The notes beneath the pieces were generated by a model. It saw only the letters and a list, made by a program, of their open reading frames with translations. It was not told where the DNA came from and did no database searches. Below are positions 49,780 through 59,059 of a stretch of DNA of 64,000 nucleotides, piece after piece. The stretch is from positions 62,001 through 126,000 of the forward strand of contig CAVWGG010000008.1 of the NCBI GenBank assembly GCA_963754535.1, read 5' to 3'. The translations under genes were made by a program, and so were the position numbers. Source of the stretch: RPQJ01 sp963754535. GTDB lineage: Bacteria > Pseudomonadota > Gammaproteobacteria > Steroidobacterales > Steroidobacteraceae. Positions within the stretch are counted from its first letter, which is position 1; each line of letters starts with the position of its first letter.

Positions 49780-51447
49780 ATGGCACAGTTCATATATACG
49801 ATGAATCGCGTCGGGAAGGTCGTACCCCCGAAGCGGGTCATCCTTCGCGACATCTCCCTGAGCTTCTTCCCGGGCGCCAAGATCGGCGTGCTCGGCTTGA
49901 ACGGATCCGGCAAGTCGACGCTGCTCAGGATCATGGCGGGCATCGACAAGGAATTCGAAGGTGAAGCGCGGCCACAGCCCGGGATCAACATCGGCTTCCT
50001 GCCGCAGGAACCGCAGCTCGACCCGACGAAGGACGTGCGTGGCAACGTCGAAATCGCGGTCAAGCACATCAAGGATGCGCTGGCCGGGCTCGACGCGGTC
50101 TATGCCGCGTATGCCGAACCCGATGCCGACTTCGACAAGATCGCGGCCGAACAGGCGCGGCTCGAAGCCATCATCCAGGCGACCGATGGCCACAACCTCG
50201 ACCGCCAGCTCGAAGTCGCTGCGGACGCGCTGCGGCTGCCGCCGTGGGACGCGGACGTCACCAGGATCTCGGGCGGCGAACGCCGTCGCGTCGCGCTCTG
50301 CCAGCTGCTGCTGTCGAAGCCCGACATGCTGCTGCTCGACGAACCGACGAACCACCTCGACGCCGAATCCGTGCGCTGGCTCGAGCACTACCTCGAGCAG
50401 TACCCGGGCACCGTCATCGCGGTGACCCACGACCGCTACTTCCTCGACAACGTCGCCGGCTGGATCCTCGAACTCGACCGCGGCCATGGCATCCCGTGGC
50501 AGGGCAACTACACTTCCTGGCTCGAGCAGAAGGAAGCGCGCCTCAAGGTCGAAGAGCAGCAGCAGGACGCGCTCAAGAAGATGCTCGCACGCGAACTCGA
50601 GTGGGTGCGCCAGAACCCGAAAGCCCGCCAGGCCAAGAGCAAGGCGCGCATGCAGCGCTTCGAGGAACTGCAGTCACGCGACTTCCAGGAGCGCAACGAA
50701 ACCAACGAGATCTACATCCCGCCGGGCCCGCGCCTGGGCGAACTCGTGGTCGAGGCCAAGGGCCTCTCCAAGGCCTACGGCGACAAGCTGCTGTTCGACA
50801 ACCTCAACTTCAACCTGCCGCAGGGCGGCATCGTGGGCATCATCGGCCCGAACGGCGCGGGCAAGACCACGCTGTTCCGCATCATCACCGGGCAGGAGCA
50901 AGCCGACGGCGGCGAACTCCGCATCGGGCCGACCGTGCAGCTCGCGTACGTCGACCAGTCACGGCAGTCGCTCGACGACAAGAAGACGGTGTTCGCGGAA
51001 ATCTCGAACGGCCTCGACACGATCAAGGTCGGCAACTACGAGACGCCGGCGCGCGCCTACGTCGGCCGCTTCAACTTCCGCGGCGCGCAGCAGCAGCAGA
51101 CCATCGGCGAACTGTCGGGTGGCGAGCGCAACCGCGTGCACCTCGCCAAGGTCCTGAAGGAAGGCGGCAACGTCATCCTGCTCGACGAACCGACCAACGA
51201 CCTCGACATCGAGACGCTGCGCGCGCTGGAAGAAGCGCTGCTGAGCTTCCCCGGTTGCGCGGTCGTCATTTCGCACGACCGCTGGTTCCTCGACCGCATC
51301 GCGACCCACATCCTCGCCTTCGAAGGCAACAGCGAAGTGGTCTGGTTCGAAGGCAACTACTCGGAATACGTGGACGACCTCAAGAAGCGCCGCGGCGACG
51401 AAGCGGACGAGCCGCACCGCATGCGCTATCGCAGCCTGCATGCATAA
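49780..51447 (+). CDS. ettA: Energy-dependent translational throttle protein EttA
   Basis: ABC-F protein that binds the ribosomal E site and gates the first peptide bond according to ADP/ATP. The 555-residue protein has two ABC domains: Walker A GLNGSGKST and GPNGAGKTT, signatures ISGGERRRV and LSGGERNRV, and Walker B LLLDEPTNHLD and ILLDEPTNDLD. The arm and linker (RARMQRFEELQSRDFQERNE) follow the EttA pattern. It starts MAQFIYTMNRVGKVVPPKR, diagnostic of this subfamily, and overlaps hutH by 8 bp. Confidence 0.96.
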   Translation: MAQFIYTMNRVGKVVPPKRVILRDISLSFFPGAKIGVLGLNGSGKSTLLRIMAGIDKEFEGEARPQPGINIGFLPQEPQLDPTKDVRGNVEIAVKHIKDALAGLDAVYAAYAEPDADFDKIAAEQARLEAIIQATDGHNLDRQLEVAADALRLPPWDADVTRISGGERRRVALCQLLLSKPDMLLLDEPTNHLDAESVRWLEHYLEQYPGTVIAVTHDRYFLDNVAGWILELDRGHGIPWQGNYTSWLEQKEARLKVEEQQQDALKKMLARELEWVRQNPKARQAKSKARMQRFEELQSRDFQERNETNEIYIPPGPRLGELVVEAKGLSKAYGDKLLFDNLNFNLPQGGIVGIIGPNGAGKTTLFRIITGQEQADGGELRIGPTVQLAYVDQSRQSLDDKKTVFAEISNGLDTIKVGNYETPARAYVGRFNFRGAQQQQTIGELSGGERNRVHLAKVLKEGGNVILLDEPTNDLDIETLRALEEALLSFPGCAVVISHDRWFLDRIATHILAFEGNSEVVWFEGNYSEYVDDLKKRRGDEADEPHRMRYRSLHA

Positions 51448-52978
51448 GCGCAAACTCGCCATCGACGGCGCCTCGCTCACGCTCGAACAGCTGCGGCAGT
51501 TCGAACGCGAGCGCCCGGTGGTCGAGCTGGCGGACGCGGCTCGCGCACGCATGCGGGGGTCGGAAGCCACCGTCGTCGCGACGGTGGAATCCGGTCGGAC
51601 TGCCTATGGCATCAACACGGGTTTCGGCGCCTTCGCCAACCGCGTCATTCCCGCGCAGAAGACGAAGAAGCTGCAGCTCAACCTCGTGCGCAGCCACGCG
51701 TGCGGCGTAGGCGAGCCGCTGTCGCCCGCGCTGGTGCGACGCATGCTGCTGCTCAAGGCGAACAACCTGGCGGCGGGGTTCTCCGGCGTGCGCCCGCTCG
51801 TCGTGGACACCCTCCTCGCGCTGCTCAATGCCGACGTGCTGCCCGTGATCCCGGCGCAGGGATCCGTCGGCGCGTCCGGCGATCTCGCCCCGCTGGCGCA
51901 CCTGGCGCTCGCACTCATCGGCGAAGGCGAGGCAACGACGCCCGCTGCCGCCGATGACGACAGGCGGCGCGAACTGAAGGACGTCGACGTGCTGCGCGCG
52001 GCCGGCGTCGAGCCGCTCGAACTGCAGGCGAAGGAAGGCCTCGCGCTCCTCAACGGCACGCAGCTGAGCCTTGCGCTCGCGCTCGATGGCCTGTTCCGCG
52101 CCGAGTCGCTGCTCGACGCGTCCGTGGTCTGTTGCGCGATGACGGTCGAAGGGCTCGCCGGCAGCCACGTCCCGTTCGACGACCGCATCCAGCAGGCGAG
52201 CCGCCTGCCGGGCCAGATCGACGCGGCGCGGCGCATTCGCTCGCTGCTCGCGTCGGACAGCGAAATCCGCCACAGCCACGAGAACTGCGAGCGCGTGCAG
52301 GATCCTTACGCAGTGCGTTGCATGCCGCAGGTGTTCGGCGCCGTCGAACACACGTTGCGCCACGCGCGTGACGTGCTCGGCGCGGCCATCAACGGCGTTT
52401 CCGACAACCCGCTGATCTTCGGCGACGACGTGCTCTCCGGCGGCAATTTCCACGCGGAGCCGATCGGCTTCATCAGCGATTTCCTCGCCATTGCAGTCGC
52501 GGAACTCGCGAGCACGTCCGAGCGCCGCATCGACCTGCTCGACCGCCGCGTGAACCCGAACCTCAACATGTTCCTCACGACCGAGCCCGGCCTCGAGTCG
52601 GGCTTCATGATCGCGCACGTCACGGCAGCCGCGCTGGTCTCCGAGAACAAGACGTACGCGCACCCGGCGTCGGTGGACAGCCTGCCGACCTCGGCCGGCC
52701 AGGAAGACCACGTGAGCATGGCGCCGTGGGCCGGCCGCAAGCTCGCCAGGATCTGCGACAACACGGCGCGCGTGCTGGGGGTCGAACTGCTCGCGGCCGC
52801 CCATGCGCTCGACTCGCTGCGTCCGCTCACCACCACGGCGGAGCTGCAGCGCGTGCATGCCGCGGTGCGGGCACACGTGCCGTACCAGCCGGACGACCAT
52901 CGCCTCGACCGCGACATCGCCAGCCTCGCCCGACTCGTCGATTCGGGCGAACTCGCTTCGCTCATTCCGGCCAGCTGA
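51440..52978 (+). CDS. hutH: Histidine ammonia-lyase
   Basis: Deaminates histidine to urocanate. The 512-residue protein carries the YGINTGFG block, the self-forming MIO cofactor triad Ala-Ser-Gly in GSVGASGDLAPLAHLAL, VQDPYAVRCMPQV, and SENKTYAHPASVDSLPTSAGQEDHVSM. Length is normal for HAL. The tyrosine/phenylalanine lyases of the same family cannot be fully excluded by eye, though QEDHVSM is the histidine type. It overlaps ettA by 8 bp; hutU, hutI and hutG are not adjacent, so it stands apart from a hut operon. Confidence 0.88.
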   Translation: MHKRKLAIDGASLTLEQLRQFERERPVVELADAARARMRGSEATVVATVESGRTAYGINTGFGAFANRVIPAQKTKKLQLNLVRSHACGVGEPLSPALVRRMLLLKANNLAAGFSGVRPLVVDTLLALLNADVLPVIPAQGSVGASGDLAPLAHLALALIGEGEATTPAAADDDRRRELKDVDVLRAAGVEPLELQAKEGLALLNGTQLSLALALDGLFRAESLLDASVVCCAMTVEGLAGSHVPFDDRIQQASRLPGQIDAARRIRSLLASDSEIRHSHENCERVQDPYAVRCMPQVFGAVEHTLRHARDVLGAAINGVSDNPLIFGDDVLSGGNFHAEPIGFISDFLAIAVAELASTSERRIDLLDRRVNPNLNMFLTTEPGLESGFMIAHVTAAALVSENKTYAHPASVDSLPTSAGQEDHVSMAPWAGRKLARICDNTARVLGVELLAAAHALDSLRPLTTTAELQRVHAAVRAHVPYQPDDHRLDRDIASLARLVDSGELASLIPAS

Positions 52979-52991
52979 GCGGCGCACCGGC

Positions 52992-53753
52992 ATGCTGGGG
53001 GTCATCGCGCTCTGCGTCGCCTTCGGCCTGCTGGCCCTGCTGCTGAGCCTGAGCCGCTGGCTCGCGCACCGTCCGTGGGCCGCCGCGGGCAACCTCGCTG
53101 GTCGCGATTCGTGCTCTGCTCGTCGCCCAGCGACTCTGGCCGCCCGTCCTGCATCTGCAGACCTACGAGTCGATGCGACCCAAGGCCCTGATCGCGCAGG
53201 TCCATTGCGAAAGGACGGGGCCGAGCGCTTACCGGGTCACGCTCACCCGGCTTCCGGCGGGGCACATGCAGGTGTTCGAGATGTCGGGTGACGAATGGCG
53301 CCTCGACGTCCGCACCCTGGTCTGGACGGGTCGGGCCGCGAAACTGGGGTTGCCGGACAGCTTCCGGCTGGACCGGCTCAGCGGCCGCTACCTGCACACG
53401 GAACTGGCCCCCGAGGGCGCGCCGACGGCCACCCCGGCGCGTCAAGCCGGCCGCTCGCGACCGATCGGGTCCCGGCCCTCCTCGTCCCCGCCAGTTATGC
53501 CCTGAGCGACGAGGAAGTGGCGGGCGAAGACATCTGGGCCCAGGCCCGGACGGATTCAGGGTGGAAAAGTCACGTCGACGCCCGGCATGCCTACGGACCC
53601 TGGCGGCCGCTGGCGGACGGTGCCCGGTACGACGTTTCCATGACCCGCGTGCCGGGCAAGCCGGAGATCGTGCTCGATGCGCGCCCGGCAAACGAGGCGG
53701 CCGCAAAGGCGATGCGCTACACTGAAAGCGACAACGTCCGGACCAAGGGCTGA
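52992..53753 (+). CDS. Membrane-anchored hypothetical protein, frame-disrupted
   Basis: One gene read in two frames. It starts MLGVIALCVAFGLLALLLSL (first membrane segment), changes frame near 53085-53105 into LVAIRALLVAQRLWPPVLHL and continues to about 53435. It then changes back and ends in a conserved-looking soluble tail (DIWAQARTDSGWKSHVDARH to DNVRTKG). The two changes (+1, then -1 or +2) restore the original frame. The pattern, two N-terminal helices and a periplasmic beta-rich part, recalls small proteins annotated as cation/multidrug efflux components in Xanthomonadaceae; function is unknown. Sequencing error is likelier than decay. Confidence 0.6.
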
Positions 53754-53759
53754 GAAAAG

Positions 53760-54476
53760 ATGTCCGTTTACGTCGATTCCAGCAGCCGGCTGCACCACGA
53801 GCAGGAGCGCAGCCTCGCCCTGCCGTGCCCGCACTGCCAGGTGTACTCGCACATCACGGCGGTCTCGATCCCGCAGTACTCCGAACTCGTCGCGAGCCGC
53901 CCCAACCACGTGGGCATCGTCTACCGCTGCGATTCCTGCAGCGCGCCGATCTTCCTCAAGTTCGCGGTCAAGATGTACGCGGCCAACCGCGTCGAACTCG
54001 CGAACAACTTCGTCGAACTCGAGCGCGCGAAGGAGAAGTTCAACTTCACCTACCTGCCCGAGAACGTCGAGCGACTGTTCCGCGAGGCGCTCGGCTGCTA
54101 TTCGTCCGGTTACTTCAACGCCTTCGCCTCGATGTGCCGGCGCACGGCACAGACGGTCTTCCAGGACCTGGGCGAGAACGGCCGGCTGCGCATTTTCGAG
54201 CAGGCTCGCGAAGCACGCGAGATGGCCGAGATCGACAACGAGACCTTCAGCATCGTCAAGAAAGTGCTGTTCAGCAGCGATGCCGATCCGTCGCCGCAGT
54301 GGCCGGAGATGAGCGCGAGCGATGCCGGCGTGCTGCTCGAGCTCGTCAAGGACATGCTGTACGAAGCCTACGTGCGCAAGGGCAAGCTGCAGCAGGCGAT
54401 GATGGTGCGGAAGTTCTTCGCCGACGAGACGCTCGACAAGATCACGCCGATCGGGCGCGCCGCGAGAAGTGACTAG
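53760..54476 (+). CDS. Uncharacterised zinc-ribbon protein
   Basis: 238-residue soluble protein I do not recognise as a named family, possibly DUF4145-like. An N-terminal zinc-ribbon-like pair is visible: CPHC near 23-26 (LPCPHCQVY) and CDSC near 57-60 (YRCDSCSAPIFLKF). A helical region follows, with LPENVERLFREALGCYSSGYFNA and SMCRRTAQTVFQDLG. It starts 6 bp after the preceding frame-broken gene and probably shares its transcript. The stop TAG at 54474-54476 is contributed by the first heptamer unit of the array shared with purL. Confidence 0.72.
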   Translation: MSVYVDSSSRLHHEQERSLALPCPHCQVYSHITAVSIPQYSELVASRPNHVGIVYRCDSCSAPIFLKFAVKMYAANRVELANNFVELERAKEKFNFTYLPENVERLFREALGCYSSGYFNAFASMCRRTAQTVFQDLGENGRLRIFEQAREAREMAEIDNETFSIVKKVLFSSDADPSPQWPEMSASDAGVLLELVKDMLYEAYVRKGKLQQAMMVRKFFADETLDKITPIGRAARSD

Positions 54477-54567
54477 GGGATAGGGGTTAGGGGTTAGTCG
54501 GAGGAATGCATGCACCTGGATGCTGCCTGCACCTCCGACTAACCCCTATCCCCTAACCCCTAACCCC
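54476..54567. repeat. Inverted (GGGGTTA)n heptamer arrays at the zinc-ribbon gene/purL junction
   Basis: Left arm: GGGGATA, GGGGTTA, GGGGTTA (54476-54496) with border GTCGGAGG (54497-54504). Right arm: border CCTCCGAC (54532-54539), then TAACCCC, TATCCCC, TAACCCC and TAACCCC (54540-54567), 4 bp from the purL stop. The spacer is 27 bp. The inner flank CTGCACCTCCGAC nearly repeats CTGCACTTCCGAC of the 39-kb site. Arms pair perfectly over the border and most units. Confidence 0.9.
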
Positions 54568-54571
54568 TTCC

Positions 54572-57500
54572 TCAGCCGACCCACACCCGTGCATTGCGGA
54601 ACATCCGCATCCAGCCGCCGTCCTCGCCCCAGGCTTCCGGGTGCCACGAGTTCTGCACGGTGCGGTACACGCGCTCGGGGTGCGGCATCAGGATCGTCAC
54701 GCGCCCGTCCGTCGTCGTCAGGCCAGTGATGCCCGCGGGCGACCCGTTCGGGTTCGACGGGTACTGCATTGCGACCTTGCCGTAGTTGTCCACCCACCGC
54801 AGGCTCACCAGCCCGCCGGTTGCGCAGTCTCGCTCCGCCGCCTCGTTCACGAACTCCGCGCGGCCCTCACCGTGCGCGACGGCGATCGGCAGCACGGAGC
54901 CCTCCATGCCGCGGAAGAAGATCGAGGGCGTCGGCAGGACTTCGACGAGGCCGACGCGTCCTTCGAACTGTTCCGAGCGATTGCGCACGAACCGCGGCCA
55001 GTGGCCGGCGCCCGGGATCAGCGACTTGAGCGTCGACATCATCTGGCAGCCGTTGCACACGCCGAGCGTGAAGCTGTCGGCCCGCGTGAAGAATGCGGCG
55101 AACTGTTCGCGCAGTTCCGCGTTGAAGAGGATCGACTTTGCCCAGCCCTCGCCGGCGCCGAGCACGTCGCCGTACGAAAAGCCACCGCAGGCAACCACGC
55201 CCTTGAAGCGATCGAGCCGCGTGCGGCCCGCGATCAGGTCGGTCATGTGCACGTCGGCCGGACGGAAGCCGGCACGATCGAACGCCGCGGCCATTTCCAG
55301 CTGGCTGTTCACGCCCTGCTCGCGCAGGATCGCGATCTCGGGCCGCGCGCCGCGCAACACGTACGGGGCGGCGATGTCGTCGGCCGGGTCGTAGGTCAGC
55401 GTCGCGAACAGGCCCGGGTCCTTCGGATCGGTCGCCTGCGCACGCTCTTCGTGCGCGCAGGCCGGATTGTCGCGCAGCGACTGCAGCCGATAGCTGGTCT
55501 CGGACCAGGCAGAACGCAGCTCGGTGCGCGTGGCATCCAGCACCGACTTGCCGTGACAGTCGTCGATGACGATGCGGTCGAAGGCTTCGGCCGTGCCGAG
55601 ATCACGCAGCATCGAACCGAGGCCCGCTGCAGCGAATACCGCCTGCACTTCAGCGAGACGCGAGGTCTCGACCTGCAGCACCGCACCGAGTTCTTCCGCG
55701 AAGAGTTCGGCGATGGCCGCGTCGTGATCACCTGCCGCCAGCGCGATGTCGAGACCGCAGTGACCGGCGAAGGCCATCTCGGCCAGCGTCGCGAACAGGC
55801 CGCCGTCCGAACGATCGTGGTACGCGAGGATCAGCCCCTTGCGCCGCAGCTCGATGATCGCGTCCACGAACGCGCGCAACCGCATGGCGTCGTCGCAGTC
55901 CGGCGCGACATCGCCGATGCGGCCATAGACCTGCGCCAGGCACGACGCGCCCAGGCGATTGCGGCCGCCACCCAGGTCGACGAGCAACAGGCGCGTGGCG
56001 CCGCGGTCGAGCCGCAACTGCGGCGTGAGCGTGCGGCGCACGTCCTCGACCGGCGCGAACGCCGAGACGATCAGCGACACCGGCGAAACGACCTTGCGTG
56101 CGCCGTCGGCCGCATTCCAGGCGGTCTTCATCGACAGCGAGTCCTTGCCGACCGGAATCGCGATGCCGAGTGCGGGACAGAATTCTTCACCTACCGCGCG
56201 CACGGTGTCGTAGAGGTCCGCGTCTTCACCCGGTTCGCCGCAGGCGGCCATCCAGTTCGCGGAAAGCCGGATGTCTTCGATGCGGCGAATGTCGGCTGCG
56301 ATGATGTTGGTGACGGACTCGGCGACGGCCATGCGGCCGGATGCGGCGGCGTCGAGCAACGCGAGCGGCGTGCGCTCACCCATCGCCATCGCCTCGCCGT
56401 GCGTCGAGAAATAATCGGCTGACCGTGACCGCGACATCGCTCACCGCGACCTGCCACGGACCGACCAGCGGATCGCGGCTGATCATGCCGCCGACCGAGC
56501 GGTCGCCGATCGTGACCAGGAACGTCTTGTCCGCGACGGTCGGCAGGCTCAGCACGCGCAACGCGGCTTCACGCACGTCTGCCACGTCCTTCGCCGAGAA
56601 ACCGTCGCCGGCGTGCGGCATGCGCTTAACGTCGCGCGTCATTTTCGGCGGCTTGCCGAGCAGCGTCTCGAGCGGCATGTCGACCGGCGCGTTGCCGAAC
56701 TGCGGATCGACCACGTGCAGCGTGCCGTCGTCGGTGACGTCACCGACCACGGCGAACGGGCAACGTTCACGGTCGCAGAGCGCGCCGAACGCAGCGAGCT
56801 GGTCCGCCGCGATCACCAGCACGTAGCGTTCCTGCGATTCGTTGCACCAGAGTTCGAGCGGCGACATGCCCGGTTCGTCGCTCAGGATCTTGCGCAGGTC
56901 GATGCGGCCGCCGGTCGTGCCGAAGTGCACCGATTCCGGAATCGCGTTCGAGAGGCCACCGGCACCGACGTCGTGGATGAGCAGGATCGGGTTCTCGTCG
57001 CCCATCGCCCAGCAGGCGTCGATGACTTCCTGCGCCCGACGCTGCATCTCGGGATTGCCGCGCTGCACCGACGCGAAATCGAGGTCCGCCGAGCTGGAGC
57101 CCGCGCCCATCGAGGAAGCCGCGCCACCGCCGAGGCCGATCAGCATCGACGGGCCGCCGAGCACGACGATCTTCGCGCCGGCAACGACCGGGGCCTTCTC
57201 GACGTGCGAGCGGCGAATGTTGCCGAGGCCGCCCGCGATCATGATCGGCTTGTGATAGCCGCGCAGCGACGAGCGTCCCGGGGGTTTCGACCTTCTGCTC
57301 GAAGGTGCGGAAGTAGCCGTAGATGTTGGGCCGGCCGAATTCGTTGTTGAACGCGGCGGCGCCGAGCGGGCCATCGAGCATGATCTGCAGCGCCGGCACG
57401 ATACGCTCGGGCTTGCCGAAGTCCTGCTCCCACGGCTGTTCGAAACCGGGAATGCGCAGGTTCGACACCGAGAACCCGACGAGGCCGGCTTTCGGCTTCG

Positions 57501-58491
57501 AGCCGCGACCGGTTGCGCCTTCGTCGCGGATCTCGCCGCCGGAGCCGGTGGCCGCGCCCGGAAACGGCGAGATCGCCGTCGGGTGGTTGTGCGTCTCCAC
57601 CTTCATCAGGATGTCGATCGGCTCGTCCGAGCCTTCGTAGTTGCCGTCGCCGGCCTGCGCGAACCAGCGGCGGCCCGGCCAGCCTTCGATGACGGCCGCG
57701 TTGTCGCGGTACGCCGAAAGCACGCCCTGCGGGCTGACGCGGTGCGTATTGCGGATCATGCCGAACAGCGACTTCTCGCTGCGCTTGCCGTCGACGATCC
57801 AGTCCGCGTTGAAGATCTTGTGCCGGCAGTGCTCGGAGTTGGCCTGCGCGAACATCATGAGTTCGACGTCGCTCGGATCGCGCTGCAGCTGCTCCGTGAA
57901 CGCGGTGACCAGGTAATCGATTTCGTCTTCGGACAGCGCGAGGCCGAGCTCGGCGTTGGCGCGCTCGAGTGCTGCCCTGCCCTGCGCCAGCACCGGCACG
58001 ATCGCGAGCGGCTGCGGCGCATGGTGCGCGAACAAACCCGCCGCCGCGTCGATCGAATCGAGCACGTTCTCGGTCATGCGATCGTGGATGACCGCGGCGA
58101 CTGCGGCACGGTCGGCCTGGCTCAGCGGCCGCGACGACCCGACGTAATAAGCAACTCCGCGCTCGATGCGCGTGACGGCATCGAGGCCGCAGACGTGGGC
58201 GATGTCGGTCGCTTTCGACGACCAGGGCGACACGGTGCCGAAGCGCGGCACGACCAGCAGCAACTCACCCTGGGCGCACCCGGTGCCCCGCCAGCGCTGG
58301 ATCGACGGGCCGTAGCGCAGCAGCGCCTCGACGACGGTGCGCTGCTCGTCCGACAGCGGCGCCGAGACTTCGACGAAGTGGACGTACCGGGTGTCGACCG
58401 CCTGGACGTGCGAGACCCGTTCGCGGACGGCCGCGAGAACCTTGTCGAGCCGGAAATCCGAGAGCGCGGGAGCGCCGCTGAATGTGAGCAT
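54572..58491 (-). CDS. purL: Phosphoribosylformylglycinamidine synthase, two frame changes
   Basis: Single-chain PurL, which converts FGAR to FGAM with glutamine and ATP. Three consecutive frames add up to a full-length protein of about 1,305 residues. Frame 1: N-terminal and first AIRS-like part (MMFAQANSEHCRHKIFNA, SPFPGAATGSGGEIRDE). Frame 2: LRGYHKPIMIAGG to SDVAVTVS. Frame 3: GEAMAMGER, NWMAACGEPGEDA and the glutaminase domain with VCNGCQMM and PHPERV. Each change equals one extra base: a G5 run at 57280-57284 and near 56418-56428. Removing one base at each gives continuous homology, so base-call errors are likely. Confidence 0.9.
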
Positions 58492-58587
58492 GAGCGAGGG
58501 CGGCCGCTGGTCGAAAGTGAGCCGCGAATGATACCGGAGCAGGCCGGTCCGGGCCAGCGCGCGGGGACGTAAGGCCGCGCCGTTGCT

Positions 58588-58935
58588 CTACTTTTCGCGG
58601 TTGCCGGGCCCGCCGGGCGGGGTGTAGACGGGGAACGGAAACTGGGCGACGTTCGAGGCGGAATCCGCCGCCGACACCTTGCTGATACCCGACTTGCGCA
58701 CCTCGTCGATGCGGATCACCGAGTGCAGCGGCAGGTAGGTGCGCTTCACGCCGGCGAATTCGGTCTGGATCTTCTCCTCCGAGGGGTCGACCACGACCGT
58801 CGACTTCTCGCCGAAGATCAGTTCCTCGACCTCGATGAAGCCGAACATCGCGCCATGGCCCACCTTGCGGGCGTAGATCTCGAAGACCTTGCCCTGATTG
58901 TGGAAAATGACCTTGAAAATGTGACTGGTGGCCAT
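58588..58935 (-). CDS. DUF1820 family protein
   Basis: 115-residue soluble protein of unknown function. The family blocks HIFKVIFHNQGKVFEIYARKV, GFIEVEELIFGE and YLPLHSVIRIDEV are clear. Members are short, conserved in Gammaproteobacteria, and uncharacterised. The C-terminal tail (FPFPVYTPPGGPGN) is Pro/Gly rich. It is divergent from the tagH-like gene with 124 bp between, and lies 96 bp upstream of purL on the same strand. Confidence 0.88.
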   Translation of the reverse strand: MATSHIFKVIFHNQGKVFEIYARKVGHGAMFGFIEVEELIFGEKSTVVVDPSEEKIQTEFAGVKRTYLPLHSVIRIDEVRKSGISKVSAADSASNVAQFPFPVYTPPGGPGNREK

Positions 58936-59059
58936 GAGGCCGGCACGCCTTGCGTGTTAGGGTCGCCGCATATTACAAGGGTCGCGGACCAGCGTCAGCG
59001 GCTTCCGGTCGGTCGACGGGATAGACTGGAAGCAACAGGCAGCCAGCGCCAGCAACAAC

